A stretch of DNA of 64,000 nucleotides from Artemisia argyi (lineage: Eukaryota; Streptophyta; Magnoliopsida; Asterales; Asteraceae). The notes below the pieces were generated by a model. That model was not told the DNA's origin and made no database searches. It was given only the letters and a program-made list of their open reading frames with translations. This document shows positions 23,989 through 36,658 of this stretch, piece by piece (positions within the stretch are counted from its first letter, which is position 1; each line of letters begins with the position of its first letter). The position numbers were made by a program, and so were the translations under genes. The stretch is taken from assembly GCA_030686995.1 (NCBI GenBank), contig CM060704.1, positions 175,333,718 to 175,397,717 of the forward strand, in the 5' to 3' direction.

Positions 23989-26139
23989 CATGAGAGAGAA
24001 AGAAGTTGTACTCTTGCTGAAAGAGTACGGAATATCTGTACCTTAGTTTAAACGCAAAAGCAAGGTCAAAAAATCAAGGAGTAGTGGATCACTCCCGCTT
24101 CACCGAACCTAGAAGAGAATGGATACGAATCAAGATGAGTTCATTTCACATAAGTTACCTCTTTTAGTTATCTTCCAATTTTTAGAAACTTTCCATAATT
24201 AGCAGATTACCCAATTTAGCAAGTTTTCCAATGTTAGAATATTCTTATAGGTTAGTTTTAATACCATATCAAGTTTCATAGCCTCATGCATCACGGATTT
24301 CATTTTATAGTCATTTTCTGAGATTAGGGTTTCGTTAGATCACCGAACATGTTTTAGGGCAAAAGTGTCAATATAACAAGTTAGGAGTCACAAGTGATGA
24401 TATTCACATTGTAATACATAAACATAAGTCAAGGATGCCAAATATGTCAATTTTACACTTTACACCCTTTAGTTTCCAAAGTTACAATTTAATCCCTTAA
24501 TTATTCAACTTACCATAATTAAACCTTTAATTAATAAAATTATCACATAAGCATCACAACTATACAAAAATGACAATTTCAGTCCCTCAAGTTATTTTAG
24601 GTCGAGATATGCATAATTACCCATATTTACATTTTTAGTCCCTCTAGTTATCATATTTATAATTTAAACCTTTTAATTATCAAATTAATATATAAATCAC
24701 ATAATTAATCACATAACCACATAAATCCATCAAGTATCATAAAATGTCAATTTTAGTCCCTCTTATATTAATTCAAGTCGAAATTCATTTAATTACAATA
24801 ATAGTGCCTCCATTTAAATCAAATACAAATTATATCTTTTTAATTATATAAATTATAATAAAATCCTTTTAATTACAAAACTTACACTTTCTACCATTTT
24901 TATAATTTATACGAATCACTCTTTATATTTATATAAGTTTCCAAAACAAACCCTTGCATTTATATAATTTCAATTCGCCCCTTTTCATATTTAATTTACA
25001 ATTTACACCCTTTAATTATCAAAATCACACAACACACCCCCATACTGATTTTATACAGATTTCCCATGTACTTTTATAATTAACAAAAATAACCCTTAGG
25101 TTTAATAAATTACCAAACACCCCCTTATATATCAAAAAGTGCAATCGGTATATATTTAATTTACACACCCTTAACCCTAATTTTTCCAGAACCCTAAAAC
25201 ATTAATTTTCAATCAATAATATCATAAATGAAACAGTAAAAATAAGAAACCCTAGTTTAATAGGCAAATCGATCCCTTTTCAATTTTTCTTCAAATCGGT
25301 AAAAACAAAATAATTCCCACAACGATTTCCAAGCTTCAAATAATTTTTAATATATTTTATATGAGTAATATAAACATGTATAAGCATCGAAAAAATATGA
25401 ACAAGGCCCAGAAAAATATATTTAGCCGATTATCAAGTTTCCTTGTTTTTAGGGTTTTTGATTGTGTTTTAATTCAAACGATTTTTCTGGAGTGCATGGA
25501 TATTTTTCCCACGTCTCATATTAATCTTAGAACATATAAAAATTACCTTGTTGAATAATTAACAAGTGAAAAGGAGCAGAAAAATTCTTTCTTCTCGGTT
25601 TGGAATAATCGAACAACTAAAACTCCAACCTTCGAACCAAGCTATCCCAGCCACACCCACTATTTTTCTAACCTTCCTTGGGTATGAGAGAACCCATGAA
25701 AATTATTCAAGAACCCCCAAGAGGTATGAGCCGTCGTTTGGGATTTTTGTGGTGTTTTTAGGGTTTTGAAAAATGTATAAAGTGTGGAAATTAAATTAAA
25801 TCCGTGTATAGGGAAGGGGGTTGAGTGATTTTCGGCCCATAAACTGATTTGCAAACCATTTCCAAGTATATCATGCTATTATCTTTAATTTATGCATTTA
25901 AATCATTAAAATGTGTACACAAAAATGTATTTCAGCCCAATTCCAACAAAATAAATGTGTCAAGTATTTTTATGGCATCTATAATATTATAATGTTCATA
26001 TAAAAATTATCATATGTCATAGGTTGTCAATTATTAAGTGTTTGTGATTTATTTGGTGTTTGTAAGTGTTTTATTGAAATTTTTAAATATCAAGGGCATT
26101 TTAGTAATTTCACTTATTATGGAATTTGTGGGTTTTACA

Positions 26140-26157
26140 ACTAGTCCCCCTCAAAAG
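26140..26157 (-). other. Polypurine tract region
   Basis: Minus strand CTTTTGAGGGGGACTAGT abuts the left LTR, where the plus-strand primer is expected for a minus-oriented element. Confidence 0.6.
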
Positions 26158-28967
26158 AATTTTCGTCCACGAAAATGAATGAAGAAATAGGTAACGTAAC
26201 AAACGAGAGTATACCAGATTACACAGGAAGATGGGGGTAGCTGGTTCGCATAGACTCCTCGGTCTCTCAGGTAGCCTCACGTGGTGGATGGTTCTTCCAA
26301 GGAACTTTAACAAAATGAAAAACTTATTTCTCATGACTCTCTCCTGTCTATCAAGAGTTTGCAAGTGACATATCTGGATGAATATGATCAAAAGGGTATG
26401 ACACCATATGTAGAGGATGATAATTGTATCTTCTAGAAAGTTCATATGAGATACGAACAGAATTTCAAGTCAAGTTAACTGTATCGAGCAGTAGAGATCT
26501 CTTCAAAGAGTTTGAGATTGGTGACAGTTGTATCGAGGTCAACAGAACACAAAATCGAGAGTTAACTTTTAATCCAATTATCCAACGAACAGATGTAGAG
26601 TCAACGCATAGGTAGAATGAACCTAAAGTCTCACCAGTTGCAGAAATTTCAATGGAGTTCAAATTCTAAACTTCTTAGATACTCCCCAAGATATCCTATA
26701 ACCACAATAAGTGCACGTTATATGATGTGAGTATTATCACGTTGGCCAGGCGTCATAATACTAGCATCATATAAATATGCTCTCATGATGGTCATACTTT
26801 ATCACGAGTCGTAAACAAACAGGTCAATCTTAGTTCACCTATTACTTCTATCACCTAAGAGGTCAACCGAGATCAAACGTCATAACCAAGAGGAACATCC
26901 AATAACAAGACAGCGGAAGTCTCAATGAATAACTAGAGGAAAACAAGACTACTCGCAAGAGTAACGGAATTCTAACATATCAACAATCAAGGTACGTTGT
27001 CTCAAAAGCATCCATCTTCCCAAAATTTGCCAAATTTCCAAAACAAGACCATTATCAAATATACAAAATATACACAGATTGAACAAGGAACAGAGATGAT
27101 ATCGGAGAACCTAAATCATCCAAGGATCACATTACCATGTAACGAAACTCAAGAAATTGACGAGAGTGAGCATTAGTCATCATTAACTTCATCCTTCACA
27201 AAATCAACTCATCCAAAAACAAAATGGTTTGTTCCAAAACCACCCATTCAAAACATCAATTCTTTTCAACCCCAAGTAATCTGTCTTCTTTCGTCTATCA
27301 ATCTGGAAATGAAACAAAACTGTGAACTTGAGTCTGATCATCAAGCCTTCTGTAGTTCTTCTTGGAATGCGATGGAGTAATGCGAATTCTGACACGATCT
27401 TTAAATTTCTTCATCATCCAGTCTGCTTCCGCTCTTAATTCATCTCAGTACAACCAAGATGAATAGGGAAGTGAGACTGCATGTCTTCATCAGCTCCAGG
27501 TTCGCCATCTTGACTAGCTTCTTATCCCCTGCATCGCCAACACTTCTTCCTCGTAAGGAGTGTCTTCACTCTTCATGGTAGCCACTGTTGTTGTCAATTC
27601 CAGGTCAGGCAGTGAAGTTAATCTTCTCATAAGTTTCTAGTTGACGTAAATTACTAATCATCTTCCAAGATTCTTCTATAAGATTTAAAAGACTAGCTTT
27701 TCAAATTTATTGTCAGTCTTGATCACTTGGTGATAGTTTCAAATCTTGCGGAATTTAAAGAGATATTCTAATCTAAGAACACCGTTGTCAAACAATTATC
27801 AATCTCCCAAAATGCACAAGTGGTCGCCAAATTTCTAACAAGGTACAAAATAGTTTCCATGTCCTTTCTCGTCTCCGAATGTACTATTACGTCATACCAT
27901 GACGGTTTGTCCAAGTAATCACGAGAAAACGGTATTTATCATATTCATAAGATGGTCAGAGCTTTAGTTAATACTATTAACGTCACTAACCGTCATAGTA
28001 GTCTTCACGAGTACGGAAGGTGATTCCAAAAGTAACCCCCAACTCATAACTCCATTTCAAAACATACCACAATGTCATACTACACAATTCTTCTAAATAT
28101 TCACGAAAACCAAATCTCACCATATACAAGGAAATAGTTGACGTGATAGCCGATACAATAGGAATTGGTAACTTATTTTTATCAATACAGAACGGCTTCA
28201 AAATCGTCTTAAGGAACCTTCACGTTAACCCCACGTCGTCTCTCCTCTTCATCACCAATAAAACTGATCTACTTCACGGGCTTACTCTCGGTTAGTAAAC
28301 TCATTTCTTAGAAGTTCTTTTATTTATTTCTTCAGTCTTTCAAATGAAGCCATCGGGAATGGATCTTCCAAGGTAGGTCCAAAATCATGTCAAAGGTAAA
28401 CGGAATTGTATAACAACTGCATTTGCCAAACCAGACGGGCAATTCACGAATTAAGGTCAAGTGCAAGGTTTGTCAAAAGTCTTTAGGCAGATAAGTTAAC
28501 CATTCAAGGAGGTTGGGATTTTGTTCAGCTTCATAGCCCAAGTGTGCCTCATTGCGAATACAAACATTGTATTGTTGTCAAAATGATACGCGTGGAATAC
28601 TAGTTGCTAACATCGTCAATGGAGTTAAATAGAAAAATGAGAATTACCCGAAAGTAACGGAATCTATTAGATCAGTCAATTTAGGGTGCCAAAACCATCG
28701 TACCATTACTTCCAAAATCGTCAAGATTCCCATATCAATTAACTGATGAACCCAAACAAGATTGCCATGACAAAACGCACAAGATGGAAACAAAAGTATG
28801 CCGAAGGAAGCCTAATATCTACCCAATCCTCACAGGTATAAACTTAAGTTCGCACAGGGAAGAATCCTAAATCAAGTTCTCAAGGTGTTCATCAATGTTC
28901 CTACAGTGGAAACCTAATGGTCCCAAAACTCACAGGTCCAGGTTATGTATTATAAGTCGTCAGCCTG

Positions 28968-28980
28968 GGCTCTGATACCA
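28968..28980 (-). other. Primer binding site (initiator tRNA-Met)
   Basis: Reverse complement reads TGGTATCAGAGCC, the standard plant retrotransposon PBS for tRNA-iMet. It lies five bases inside the right LTR and sets the element orientation. Confidence 0.9.
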
Positions 28981-29502
28981 TAAATTGTAACACCCCAACC
29001 CGTCAAGGGTAAAGATATCACAATAAATAGTGTCCAACAGAGCAAAACACAAGCTTTATACTTTAATAATACAATGAGTACAAGGTTACAAATGAATTCC
29101 AAAATAAGGGAATTACAATAATAAAACCATGTCCATAATATAAGGGAACTCTAAGTTTGGTCCACACTCTCTCATCCCCAAAGCTAAACCCCGCATCCTA
29201 GCTTAAGTACCTGCCGCATGGAAAAGAAAACGCGGCTGAGCATAAAAAGCTCAGTGAACAGATATGATGATAACAAGCACATCAAGTAATAAGATAAGAG
29301 AGTATGAATAGAAATTACATATGGTGTCACAAGGTATATCAAAGAATTTTCAAGGTTAAATATGAAAAGTCATCAAGGTTAAGTATCCCGAATCGTCAAG
29401 TGTAATAGCAATGATTAACTAGTTTCAAGGATCGTCAAGTATAATGTCAAGGGTTTAAGTATAGTGTCAAAGGTTACCAAGTTTCAAGGTTTCCAAGAAT
29501 TA

Positions 29503-29728
29503 AGCAAGATCAAGTATCAATAGTTTGCAAGGTCAAGTACCAAGAGTCAAGTATCAAGTGTCAAGTATCAAGTATTAGGTATCAAGTATCAAGTGTCAAG
29601 TATCAAGTGTCAAGGCTATCAGGTGTCAAGTGTCAAGGCTATCAGGTGTCAAGTGTCAAGGGTCAAGGCTATCAGGTGTCAAGTGTCAAGGCTATCAGGT
29701 GTCAAGTGTCAAGGCTATCAGTATTTAA
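29503..29728. repeat. TCAAG minisatellite, second LTR copy
   Basis: Same unit order and number as the array in the left LTR, so it has not changed since insertion, in contrast to the GA tract 500 bp away. Confidence 0.85.
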
Positions 29729-30256
29729 CCCCCAGGCACACAAATATCAAGTCAAGTATTTCAAGTCAAGTATCCCAAGATGGAGTGATCAACTCCCAAG
29801 ATGTGAGGGGCTGTAATGCACACACGCCCAGTCACCAAGTAATATATATCATGTAGTCCATATCATAATCAAGATGGTCGTAGCCCAAGACAAGTCAAGA
29901 CAAATCTAGGATGCATCCATACGCCCCTGCTGGCCAATAACAATAATCATAATAATCATAGCAGCAGTAGATCACAAGAATCAGGGACGGTGTAGTACAT
30001 CTCTCCAACCACACTAGAGTACATAACATTGGTGCATCAATGCTATGGTTGTGGCTACTCCACAACAAGTAGCTCCTGGGTAAAATGCTGATGGGTCAAG
30101 GGTTCATGGTTCAATGTCATGTACAAGTGGTCAAGTCATAATCAAGGGTTCAAGTCAAGGTTCAATTATCAAGGTCAATATCAAGGGTCAATATCAAGGG
30201 TCAATATCAAGGCTCAATATCAAGGGTTCAATATCAAGGGTTCAATATCAAGCAAT

Positions 30257-30260
<4 letters not shown>

Positions 30261-30318
<58 letters not shown>
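30261..30318. repeat. (GA)29 microsatellite
   Basis: Same site in the right LTR, more than twice as long as its partner. The two tracts were identical at insertion, so this is replication slippage since then. Confidence 0.95.
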
Positions 30319-30324
<6 letters not shown>

Positions 30325-32481
30325 CATGAGAGAGAAAGAAGTTGTACTCTTGCTGAAAGAGTACGGAATATCTGTACCTTAGTTTAAACGCAAAAGCAAG
30401 GTCAAACAATCAAGGAGTAGTGGATCACTCTCGCTTCACCGAACCTAGAAGAGAATGGATACGAATCAAGATGAGTTCATTTCACATAAGTTACCTCTTT
30501 TAGTTATCTTCCAATTTTTAGAAACTTTCCATAATTAGCAGATTACCCAATTTAGCAAGTTTTCCAATGTTAGAATATTCTTATAGGTTAGTTTTAATAC
30601 CATATCAAGTTTCATAGCCTCATGCATCACGGATTTCATTTTATAGTCATTTTCTGAGATTAGGGTTTCATTAGATCACCGAACATGTTTTAGGGCAAAA
30701 GTGTCAATATAACAAGTTAGGGGTCACAAGTGATGATATTCACATTGTAATACATAAACATAAGTCAAGGATGCCAAATATGTCAATTTTACACTTTACA
30801 CCCTTTAGTTTCCAAAGTTACAATTTAATCCCTTAATTATTCAATTTACCATAATTAATCCTTTAATTAATAAAATTATCACATAAGCATCACAACTATA
30901 CAAAAATGACAATTTCAGTCCCTCAAGTTATTTTAGGTCGAGATATGCATAATTACCCATATTTACATTTTTAGTCCCTCTAGTTATCATATTTATAATT
31001 TAAACCTTTTAATTATCAAATTAATATATAAATCACATAATTAATCACATAACCACATAAATCCATCAAGTATCATAAAATGTCAATTTTAGTCCCTCTT
31101 ATATTAATTCAAGTCGAAATTCATTTAATTACAATAATAGTGCCTCCTTTTAAATCAAATACAAATTATACCTTTTTAATTATATAAATTATAATAAAAT
31201 CCTTTTAATTACAAAAGTTACACTTTCTACCATTTTTATAATTTATACGAATCACTCTTTATATTTATATAAGTTTCCAAAACAAACCCTTGCATTTATA
31301 TAATTTCAATTCGCCCCTTTTCATATTTAATTTACAATTTACACCCTTTAATTATCAAAATCACACAACACACCCCCATAATGATTTTATACAGATTTCC
31401 CATGTACTTTTATAATTAACAAAAATAACCCTTAGGTTTAATAAATTACCAAACACCCCCTTATATATCAAAAATTGCAATCGGTATATATTTAATTTAC
31501 ACACCCTTAACCCTAATTTTTCCAAAACCCTAAAACATTAATTTTCAATCAATAATATCATAAATGAAACATTAAAAATAAGAAACCCTAGTTTAATAGG
31601 CAAATCGATCCCTTTTCAATTTTTCTTCAAATCGGTAAAAACAAAATAATTCCCACAACGATTTCCAAGCTTCAAATAATTTTTAATCTATTTTATATGA
31701 GTAATATAAACATGTATAAGCGTCGAAAAAATATGAACAAGACCTAGAAAAATATATTTAGCCGATTATCAAGTTTCCTTGTTTTTAGGGTTTTTGATTG
31801 TGTTTTAATTCAAACGATTTTTCTGGAGTGCATGGATATTTTTCCCACGTCTCATATTAATCTTAGAACATATAAAAATTACCTTGTTGAATAATTAACA
31901 AGTGAAAAGGAGCAGAACAATTCTTTCTTCTCGGTTTGGAATAATCGAACAACTAAAACTCCAACCTTCGAACCAAGCTATCCCAACCACACCCACTATT
32001 TTTCTAACCTTCCTTAGGTATGAGAGAACCCACGAAAATTATTCAAGAACCCCCAAGAGGTATGAGCCGTTGTTTGGGATTTTTGTGGTGTTTTTAGGGT
32101 TTTGAAAAATGTATAAAGTGTGGAAATTAAATTAAATCCGTGTGTATAGGGAGGGGGTTGAGTGATTTTCGGCCCATAAACTGATTTGCAAACCATTTCC
32201 AAGTATATCATGCTATTATCTTTAATTTATGCATTTAAATCATTAAAATGTGTACACAAAAATGTATTTCAGCCCAATTCCAACAAAATAAATGTGTCAA
32301 GTATTTTTATGGCATCTATAATATTATAATGTTCATATAAAAATTATCATATGTCATAGGTTGTCAATTATTAAGTGTTTGTGATTTATTTGGTGTTTAT
32401 AAGTGTTTTATTGAAATTTTTAAATATCAAGGGCATTTTAGTAATTTCACTTATTATGGAATTTGTGGGTTTTACAACATG

Positions 32482-33447
32482 ATTACCTTTGTTTAACTTT
32501 TGCGTCATCGAAATCATAATTTTACATTTTATAAATTTTACCGTTAAAAAAGTTATTAAAACACGGTCAAAATAACCAAATATTGCAATAATTTTGACTT
32601 TCACATTGTTTTATAAAACACATATACGTATAAAAAATATGTTGGATAGTTTCGAAATAATTCCATATTCCAACAATTAACTAGCCCGGTAAATTTCGAT
32701 AAATACATACAAATGGTATAGAAAAATATCAAAGTGACACATTCATACTTAAATGTCATTAATCCACTCAGTTAAATGTTATTAATTATATGTGAGTAAT
32801 ATATGTCCTGCAATACTTCGGTTTTTAGTAAACACCTGCAACTAGACGAATGAAAGATACACTCGTAGCAACGAGTGAGCTCACATTCAACTCGTTTTAA
32901 CAACAAATGTAGAAAATCACTACAATTTTGTTGCCACGGACATGCATTTGAAACACACTTCTCGACTAGTGTCCCCAGGTGAACTAGTTGTACAATAGTG
33001 TGTACAGTGTACCTAGCACTTATCTGGCACCTAAGAGTCCTATTTGGTTGGATGACCTGTCAATTATAGTCCAAACTGGGATTAAAAGTGATTTGCTGAC
33101 TATAAAGGTCAAATGCAGCCTCACTAAAGAGGTCAATCATATAAACAGGTAAAGGCAAACATGATGGTACGTGTCCACATCAATAAACAAATTTCAATTG
33201 CTGACCACTTATGCAGAAATTGGACAAGTAAACAGGTAAAGGCAAATGCAGCCTCACTAAAGAGGTCAATCATATAAAAATATAGTTTTGAACATCCAAT
33301 ACGTTTACATGGCATTTAGTAACATAGTAGATGATCAACTATCTCAGCTATGGCGTTCCTTTATTAGAGAATTTCCTAAGTGACTGGCAAAAAAAATACA
33401 ATAGGACGCATTTTCTTTGTGGAAAAGTGATTCCTATACACTTTTGT

Positions 33448-33502
<55 letters not shown>

Positions 33503-33868
33503 ATGTATACTCTTCCTTGTCCTGCTTCACTTCTCAGCATCTCAAGTATGTGACCCACACATATAGACCAGATAGAAATGCACAATCTTGATTCTTCACC
33601 ACTTGTAGTTACAGCTATACTTATACTGCTGACATGTCTCCTAGCATTTTGTCACGTATATAGTGCACTACTGAACTATCATGTACATAAGATACAACCC
33701 TAGCTTGACTCATGAAGGCACACTTATACTCATGGCTTAGCGTAGGCTAAGACTATCCTACCATGCTTCTCATGCCCATAAATATGGCTTCAAGCTCATC
33801 AGTTTCTTTCATAAATCATAGTCGGAAGTAAAACGAAACCTCAGAATTTCATAGCCATCACAAACAAA
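32482..33868. repeat. Upstream block of the acidic-repeat gene (copy 1)
   Basis: From about 33000 this matches 52090-53004: GTGTACCTAGCACTTATCTG, GATGACCTGTCAA, AGGTCAAATGCAGCCTCACT, and closer to the gene CCCTAGCTTGACTC and CATGCCCATAAATATGGCTT. The 47-bp segment AAAGGCAAATGCAGCCTCAC... is itself repeated (33110 and 33238). A probable TATA box is CCATAAATATGG at about 33777. 32482-33000 shows nothing recognisable. Confidence 0.65.
33449..33501. repeat. Poly(A) run, 53 bases
   Basis: Uninterrupted A tract within the upstream block of the first acidic-repeat gene. Confidence 0.95.
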
Positions 33869-34156
33869 ATGTCTAGTGTTACAAAGAACATCGGAGGGTG
33901 GTCATTCATGATATATGCAGAAGAACACTATGATGGGAGTGATGGCTACGAATATCCACAATCAGCATATAGGTTAGAAGGTGACGGTGATGATGATGGA
34001 GATTATGACTATGCTCTAGCAGCATCAGAGGGTGATGATGACGATGGAGACTATGATTATGCTCTGGTAGCGCAAAACAGCTACTTGACCAATAACATGA
34101 AGTCATCTAACATCGACGGGATCACTAGTTATAATAAGAGGGAGATGAAACCCTAA
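33869..34156 (+). CDS. Small acidic Asp/Gly/Tyr-repeat protein, copy 1
   Basis: 95 codons, single exon. N-terminal module MSSVTKNIGGWSFMIYAEEH, then YDGSDGYEYPQS, then two acidic repeats of the type EGDGDDDGDYDYALAAS, then a C-terminal tail SYLTNNMKSSN...REMKP. No signal peptide or membrane segment, strongly acidic, family not recognised. The start is supported by the paralogue at 53005, which begins at the same ATG with the same N-terminus and shares the upstream TATA-like region and 3' flank (AACTTTGAGAATGT). Both copies keep the frame through imperfect acidic repeats and differ by conservative changes, which suggests a real gene rather than a chance ORF. Function unknown; a soluble, possibly metal-binding or disordered protein is only a guess. 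Confidence 0.6.
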   Translation: MSSVTKNIGGWSFMIYAEEHYDGSDGYEYPQSAYRLEGDGDDDGDYDYALAASEGDDDDGDYDYALVAQNSYLTNNMKSSNIDGITSYNKREMKP

Positions 34157-34323
34157 TCATAGGGGACTTTTAGTTAACTTTGAGAATGTAATTGATTAGT
34201 CAGATTGCTATAACGGTCTTACTGTATAAGAAGTGTGTAATATCCTCTAACATTTCCTCTCTTAATTTTTAATGGTTAACAAGAGTAATCTATCATCACG
34301 ATTTAATTAACCATTTTTACGGG

Positions 34324-34376
<53 letters not shown>

Positions 34377-34824
34377 AATACAATTACAAACTATATCTAT
34401 GTGACGCGATTCACATTTCATTTGGAACGAACTCATACACGTGCCACAATGATTTAGCAACCCAATTAAATAAATCATATATATATTTGGGTCTCGTTAC
34501 TTAAACCGCCACACTCCTAATTAATTTGACCCTTGGCCACTCACTAACAAACCAAACAGACACTTTATTAATTTAGGCTTGGCCACCCAATAAGCCCATC
34601 AAACAAGACCATTATATTTATTTTTGAAATATAACCGAGTCACAATTATTATTGGTACATATACATATATATAAATATACAATTTTCCTTTCATTATTTT
34701 TCGTGATACACAATGACATACACGTAAAAGTTTCTCATGGCACATTCAATCAAATGACATGACCTCTCTTCATGCTTCCCAAAAATCAACCGAACTAGTA
34801 ACATGCGATGACAACCAAATAATT
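34157..34824. other. 3' flank of acidic-repeat gene and spacer
   Basis: The first 110 bases match the 3' flank of copy 2. A 48-base T run at 34327-34374 follows, then AT-rich spacer up to the TAATT target duplication at 34820-34824. Confidence 0.5.
34327..34374. repeat. Poly(T) run, 48 bases
   Basis: Uninterrupted T tract downstream of the first acidic-repeat gene. Confidence 0.95.
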
Positions 34825-35246
34825 TGTTGGCATGAATATTACGATATTTAATCTAAACATCCTCTTCATGTTTTGATGATGACAAAAATGTAAGTTACAA
34901 CATATAACGTAAAGTGCTTAAGTTACTTGTGATCACAATTCATCTATGCATTCTTACGTCAACAAGCCTCGACATCTCAACGTCTCAAGTATGCTTCAAC
35001 AATCACTTAAGGTATGGATAAACAAGTGTTTAATACATTTCATGATCAAAGGGGTATTTAATTAACTAATACAAAGTTTATTTAATTATATAAACTTATT
35101 ATATATTTTTGAAAAACACTTTTGGTAATAAAGAAAAATGTTTTAATCATACTAAATATATGATTTCAAACTTTTAACCAAAATTAGTTAGTTTTTCACC
35201 AAATAAACTTTCCCCACTAAAAGACAGAAAATCTGGCCGTTTCAGT

Positions 35247-35325
35247 AGGGCGGCCCCCTTAATTATAAGGGGCGGCCCCCTTAATTTTAAGGGGACCGGC
35301 ACACAATTAAGGGGACCGGCCACGC
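35247..35325. repeat. GGCGGCCCCCTTAA hairpin cluster (5' LTR)
   Basis: Two GGGCGGCCCCCTTAAT-type words followed by two inverted partners (TTAAGGGGACCGG), able to pair with each other. It is conspicuously GC-rich in an AT-rich element. Other clusters: 36928-37000, 41182-41255, 42305-42383. Confidence 0.8.
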
Positions 35326-35352
35326 TCCCCTGTCAGATTTTGTCAGAAATTT

Positions 35353-35366
35353 TTCCCTATAAATAC
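35353..35366 (+). promoter_or_regulatory. Probable LTR TATA box
   Basis: CCCTATAAATACC downstream of the GC-rich hairpin cluster in the 5' LTR. It would place the R region near the middle of the LTR. The same sequence lies in the 3' LTR near 42411. Confidence 0.6.
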
Positions 35367-35572
35367 CACCTCAAACCTGGAATTTTTCCAACCTTTTGCA
35401 CAAATATTTTCAGATCCAATTCTCTCTAAACATCCTTCTAAAACCCTTTGATCATAAGATTATTAATCTTTGTTTCAAGTGATCCAATCTTTCATCACTT
35501 AAAGTGCAAGAGAAGTATCCTCCCTATCATAAACCCAAAGATGTATTAGGATCTAGTTAGTGCTTATGTGAA

Positions 35573-35775
35573 GTTGTGAAGACATTAGTGGCTTGAAGGT
35601 GTCAAGACATTAATGCATTGAAGTTGTGAAGACATTAGTGGCTTGAAGGTGTCAAGACATTAATGCATTGAAGTTGTGAAGACATTAGTGCCTTGAAGGT
35701 GTCAAGACATTAGTGCATTGAAGTTGTGAAGACATTAGTGGCTTGAAGGTGTCAAGACATTAGTGCCTTGAAGGT
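35573..35775. repeat. 50-bp tandem repeat in 5' LTR
   Basis: About four units built from GTGAAGACATTAGTGGCTTG and AAGGTGTCAAGACATTAATG. The identical array in the 3' LTR is at 42631-42833. Confidence 0.88.
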
Positions 35776-36645
35776 GTGAATATACTCTTGGTGTGAAGAA
35801 AGAGTTAGGAAGTATTAAGTTGTGAAGAAGTTAGGAGTGAAGAAGATAGGTGTGAAGAGTATAGAAGATTGGTGTGTAGAAGATTGGTGTGTAGATGATT
35901 GGTGTGTAGAATATTGGTGTGTAGAAGATAGGTGTGAAGAAGTGGTGTGATTAAGTAGTGAATTGGTGTGTAGTTGTTGTGATTAAGGTGTGAAGTTATT
36001 GTGGTGTGTAAATTGGTGTGTAAGGTTTTCTCCGCCAAAAGGGAGCTTGTTGAGTAGTGAAGAAAACTCTCGAGTAGGTGATTCGGGGAGTGGAGTAGGA
36101 ACAAGGAAGGTGTCCTTGTAGCCGAACCACTATAAATCATCGTGTTCGGTTTGCATGTTCTTTCTCTCATCTCTTTTCATTCATTCTTGCATTTATCGCT
36201 TTATATCTATGCTTGCCTATATGTCTTAATTGTTGCTTATATTGTTGTGATGATTGAATGTGTTGTACATAGAAGTTAATAGTGTGATAGGACATATAAT
36301 TGTATGTTATGGTCAAATGGACTAATATATATATTTAACACTTCTCATGTTGAGCTTAACTTAATCGATAATTTGATACAAAACGTTTTAAGATTTTAAC
36401 AGGAAAACTTATACACATGAAGTTTGATCTATGCTTCATTCATAAAACTAAGTTTTGAAAACTAATCTAAAAGTTCACATATATAATTGATCATATTGAT
36501 TATATGTTGCTTTTATACTAAAATCTAATTGAAGGTTTTTCAAACAAACAATTGAATAAATTCTAATCAACATTTTGAAACAAAGTTTTTATAAAACGAA
36601 AAAGAAGGGAAAACTATTCAACCCCCCCTTCTAGTTTTCCACAAT

Positions 36646-36658
36646 TGGTATCAGAGCC
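36646..36658 (+). other. Primer binding site (initiator tRNA-Met)
   Basis: TGGTATCAGAGCC two bases downstream of the 5' LTR. Confidence 0.93.

Larger units (their letters stand above)
22698..26139 (-). repeat. LTR (left copy; 3' LTR of the element)
   Basis: 3,442 bp, TGTAAC...TTTTACA on the plus strand. It contains TCAAG-based minisatellites at 23215-23440 and 23870-23955, a (GA)12 tract at 23959-23982 and AT-rich sequence. Confidence 0.92.
26140..28985 (-). other. Interior of the LARD-like element, no intact ORF
   Basis: 2.85 kb with stops in all frames on both strands. A very weak resemblance to the Gypsy RT entry region can be imagined near 28130-28400 on the minus strand (FCIDKNKLPIPIV...), but it is not good enough to call. 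A coding region this decayed between LTRs this similar means the element probably moved with proteins supplied by others. Confidence 0.6.
22698..32476 (-). mobile_element. LTR retrotransposon, LARD-like, minus orientation
   Basis: Two long direct repeats (22698-26139 and 28986-32476) bound a 2.85-kb interior. Both start TGTAACACCCCAACCCGTCA and end GTGGGTTTTACA. Five bases ACATG flank it at 22693-22697 and 32477-32481. The orientation is minus: the reverse complement of TGGTATCAGAGCC (primer binding site for initiator tRNA-Met) is at 28968-28980 next to the right LTR, and a polypurine tract is next to the left one. No intact gag, protease, RT or integrase is present. LTR style suggests Ty3/Gypsy (inference). 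I counted about 25 substitutions between LTRs (under 1%), so insertion is recent. Confidence 0.92.
28986..32476 (-). repeat. LTR (right copy; 5' LTR of the element)
   Basis: 3,491 bp, nearly identical to the left copy. It is longer mainly because of (GA)29 at 30261-30318 instead of (GA)12 and one extra 14-bp unit of the ATCAAGGGTTCAAT-type repeat. Confidence 0.92.
34825..36643 (+). repeat. 5' LTR
   Basis: 1,819 bp. It contains a hairpin-rich GGCGGCCCCCTTAA cluster (35247-35325), a likely TATA box (CCCTATAAATACC near 35353), a 50-bp tandem repeat (35573-35775) and GATTGGTGTGTAGAA repeats (about 35860-36020). Confidence 0.94.

Noticed and set aside
28960..28985. tRNA-Met gene fragment
   Set aside because: Only the 13-base primer binding site complement is present, next to an LTR; no cloverleaf.
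26140..28985. Degenerate Gypsy RT in the interior of the first LTR element
   Set aside because: Only a few loosely similar residues (FCIDKNKLPIPIV); not enough to support a domain.
33331..33591. Frame encoding a poly-Lys protein
   Set aside because: Produced by the 53-base A run.
35805..36170. 121-codon minus-strand frame in the 5' LTR, repeated at 42863-43228
   Set aside because: Composed of His/Leu/Thr repeats that are the reverse of the GTGTGTAGAAGATTGG minirepeats; its presence twice only reflects the two LTRs.
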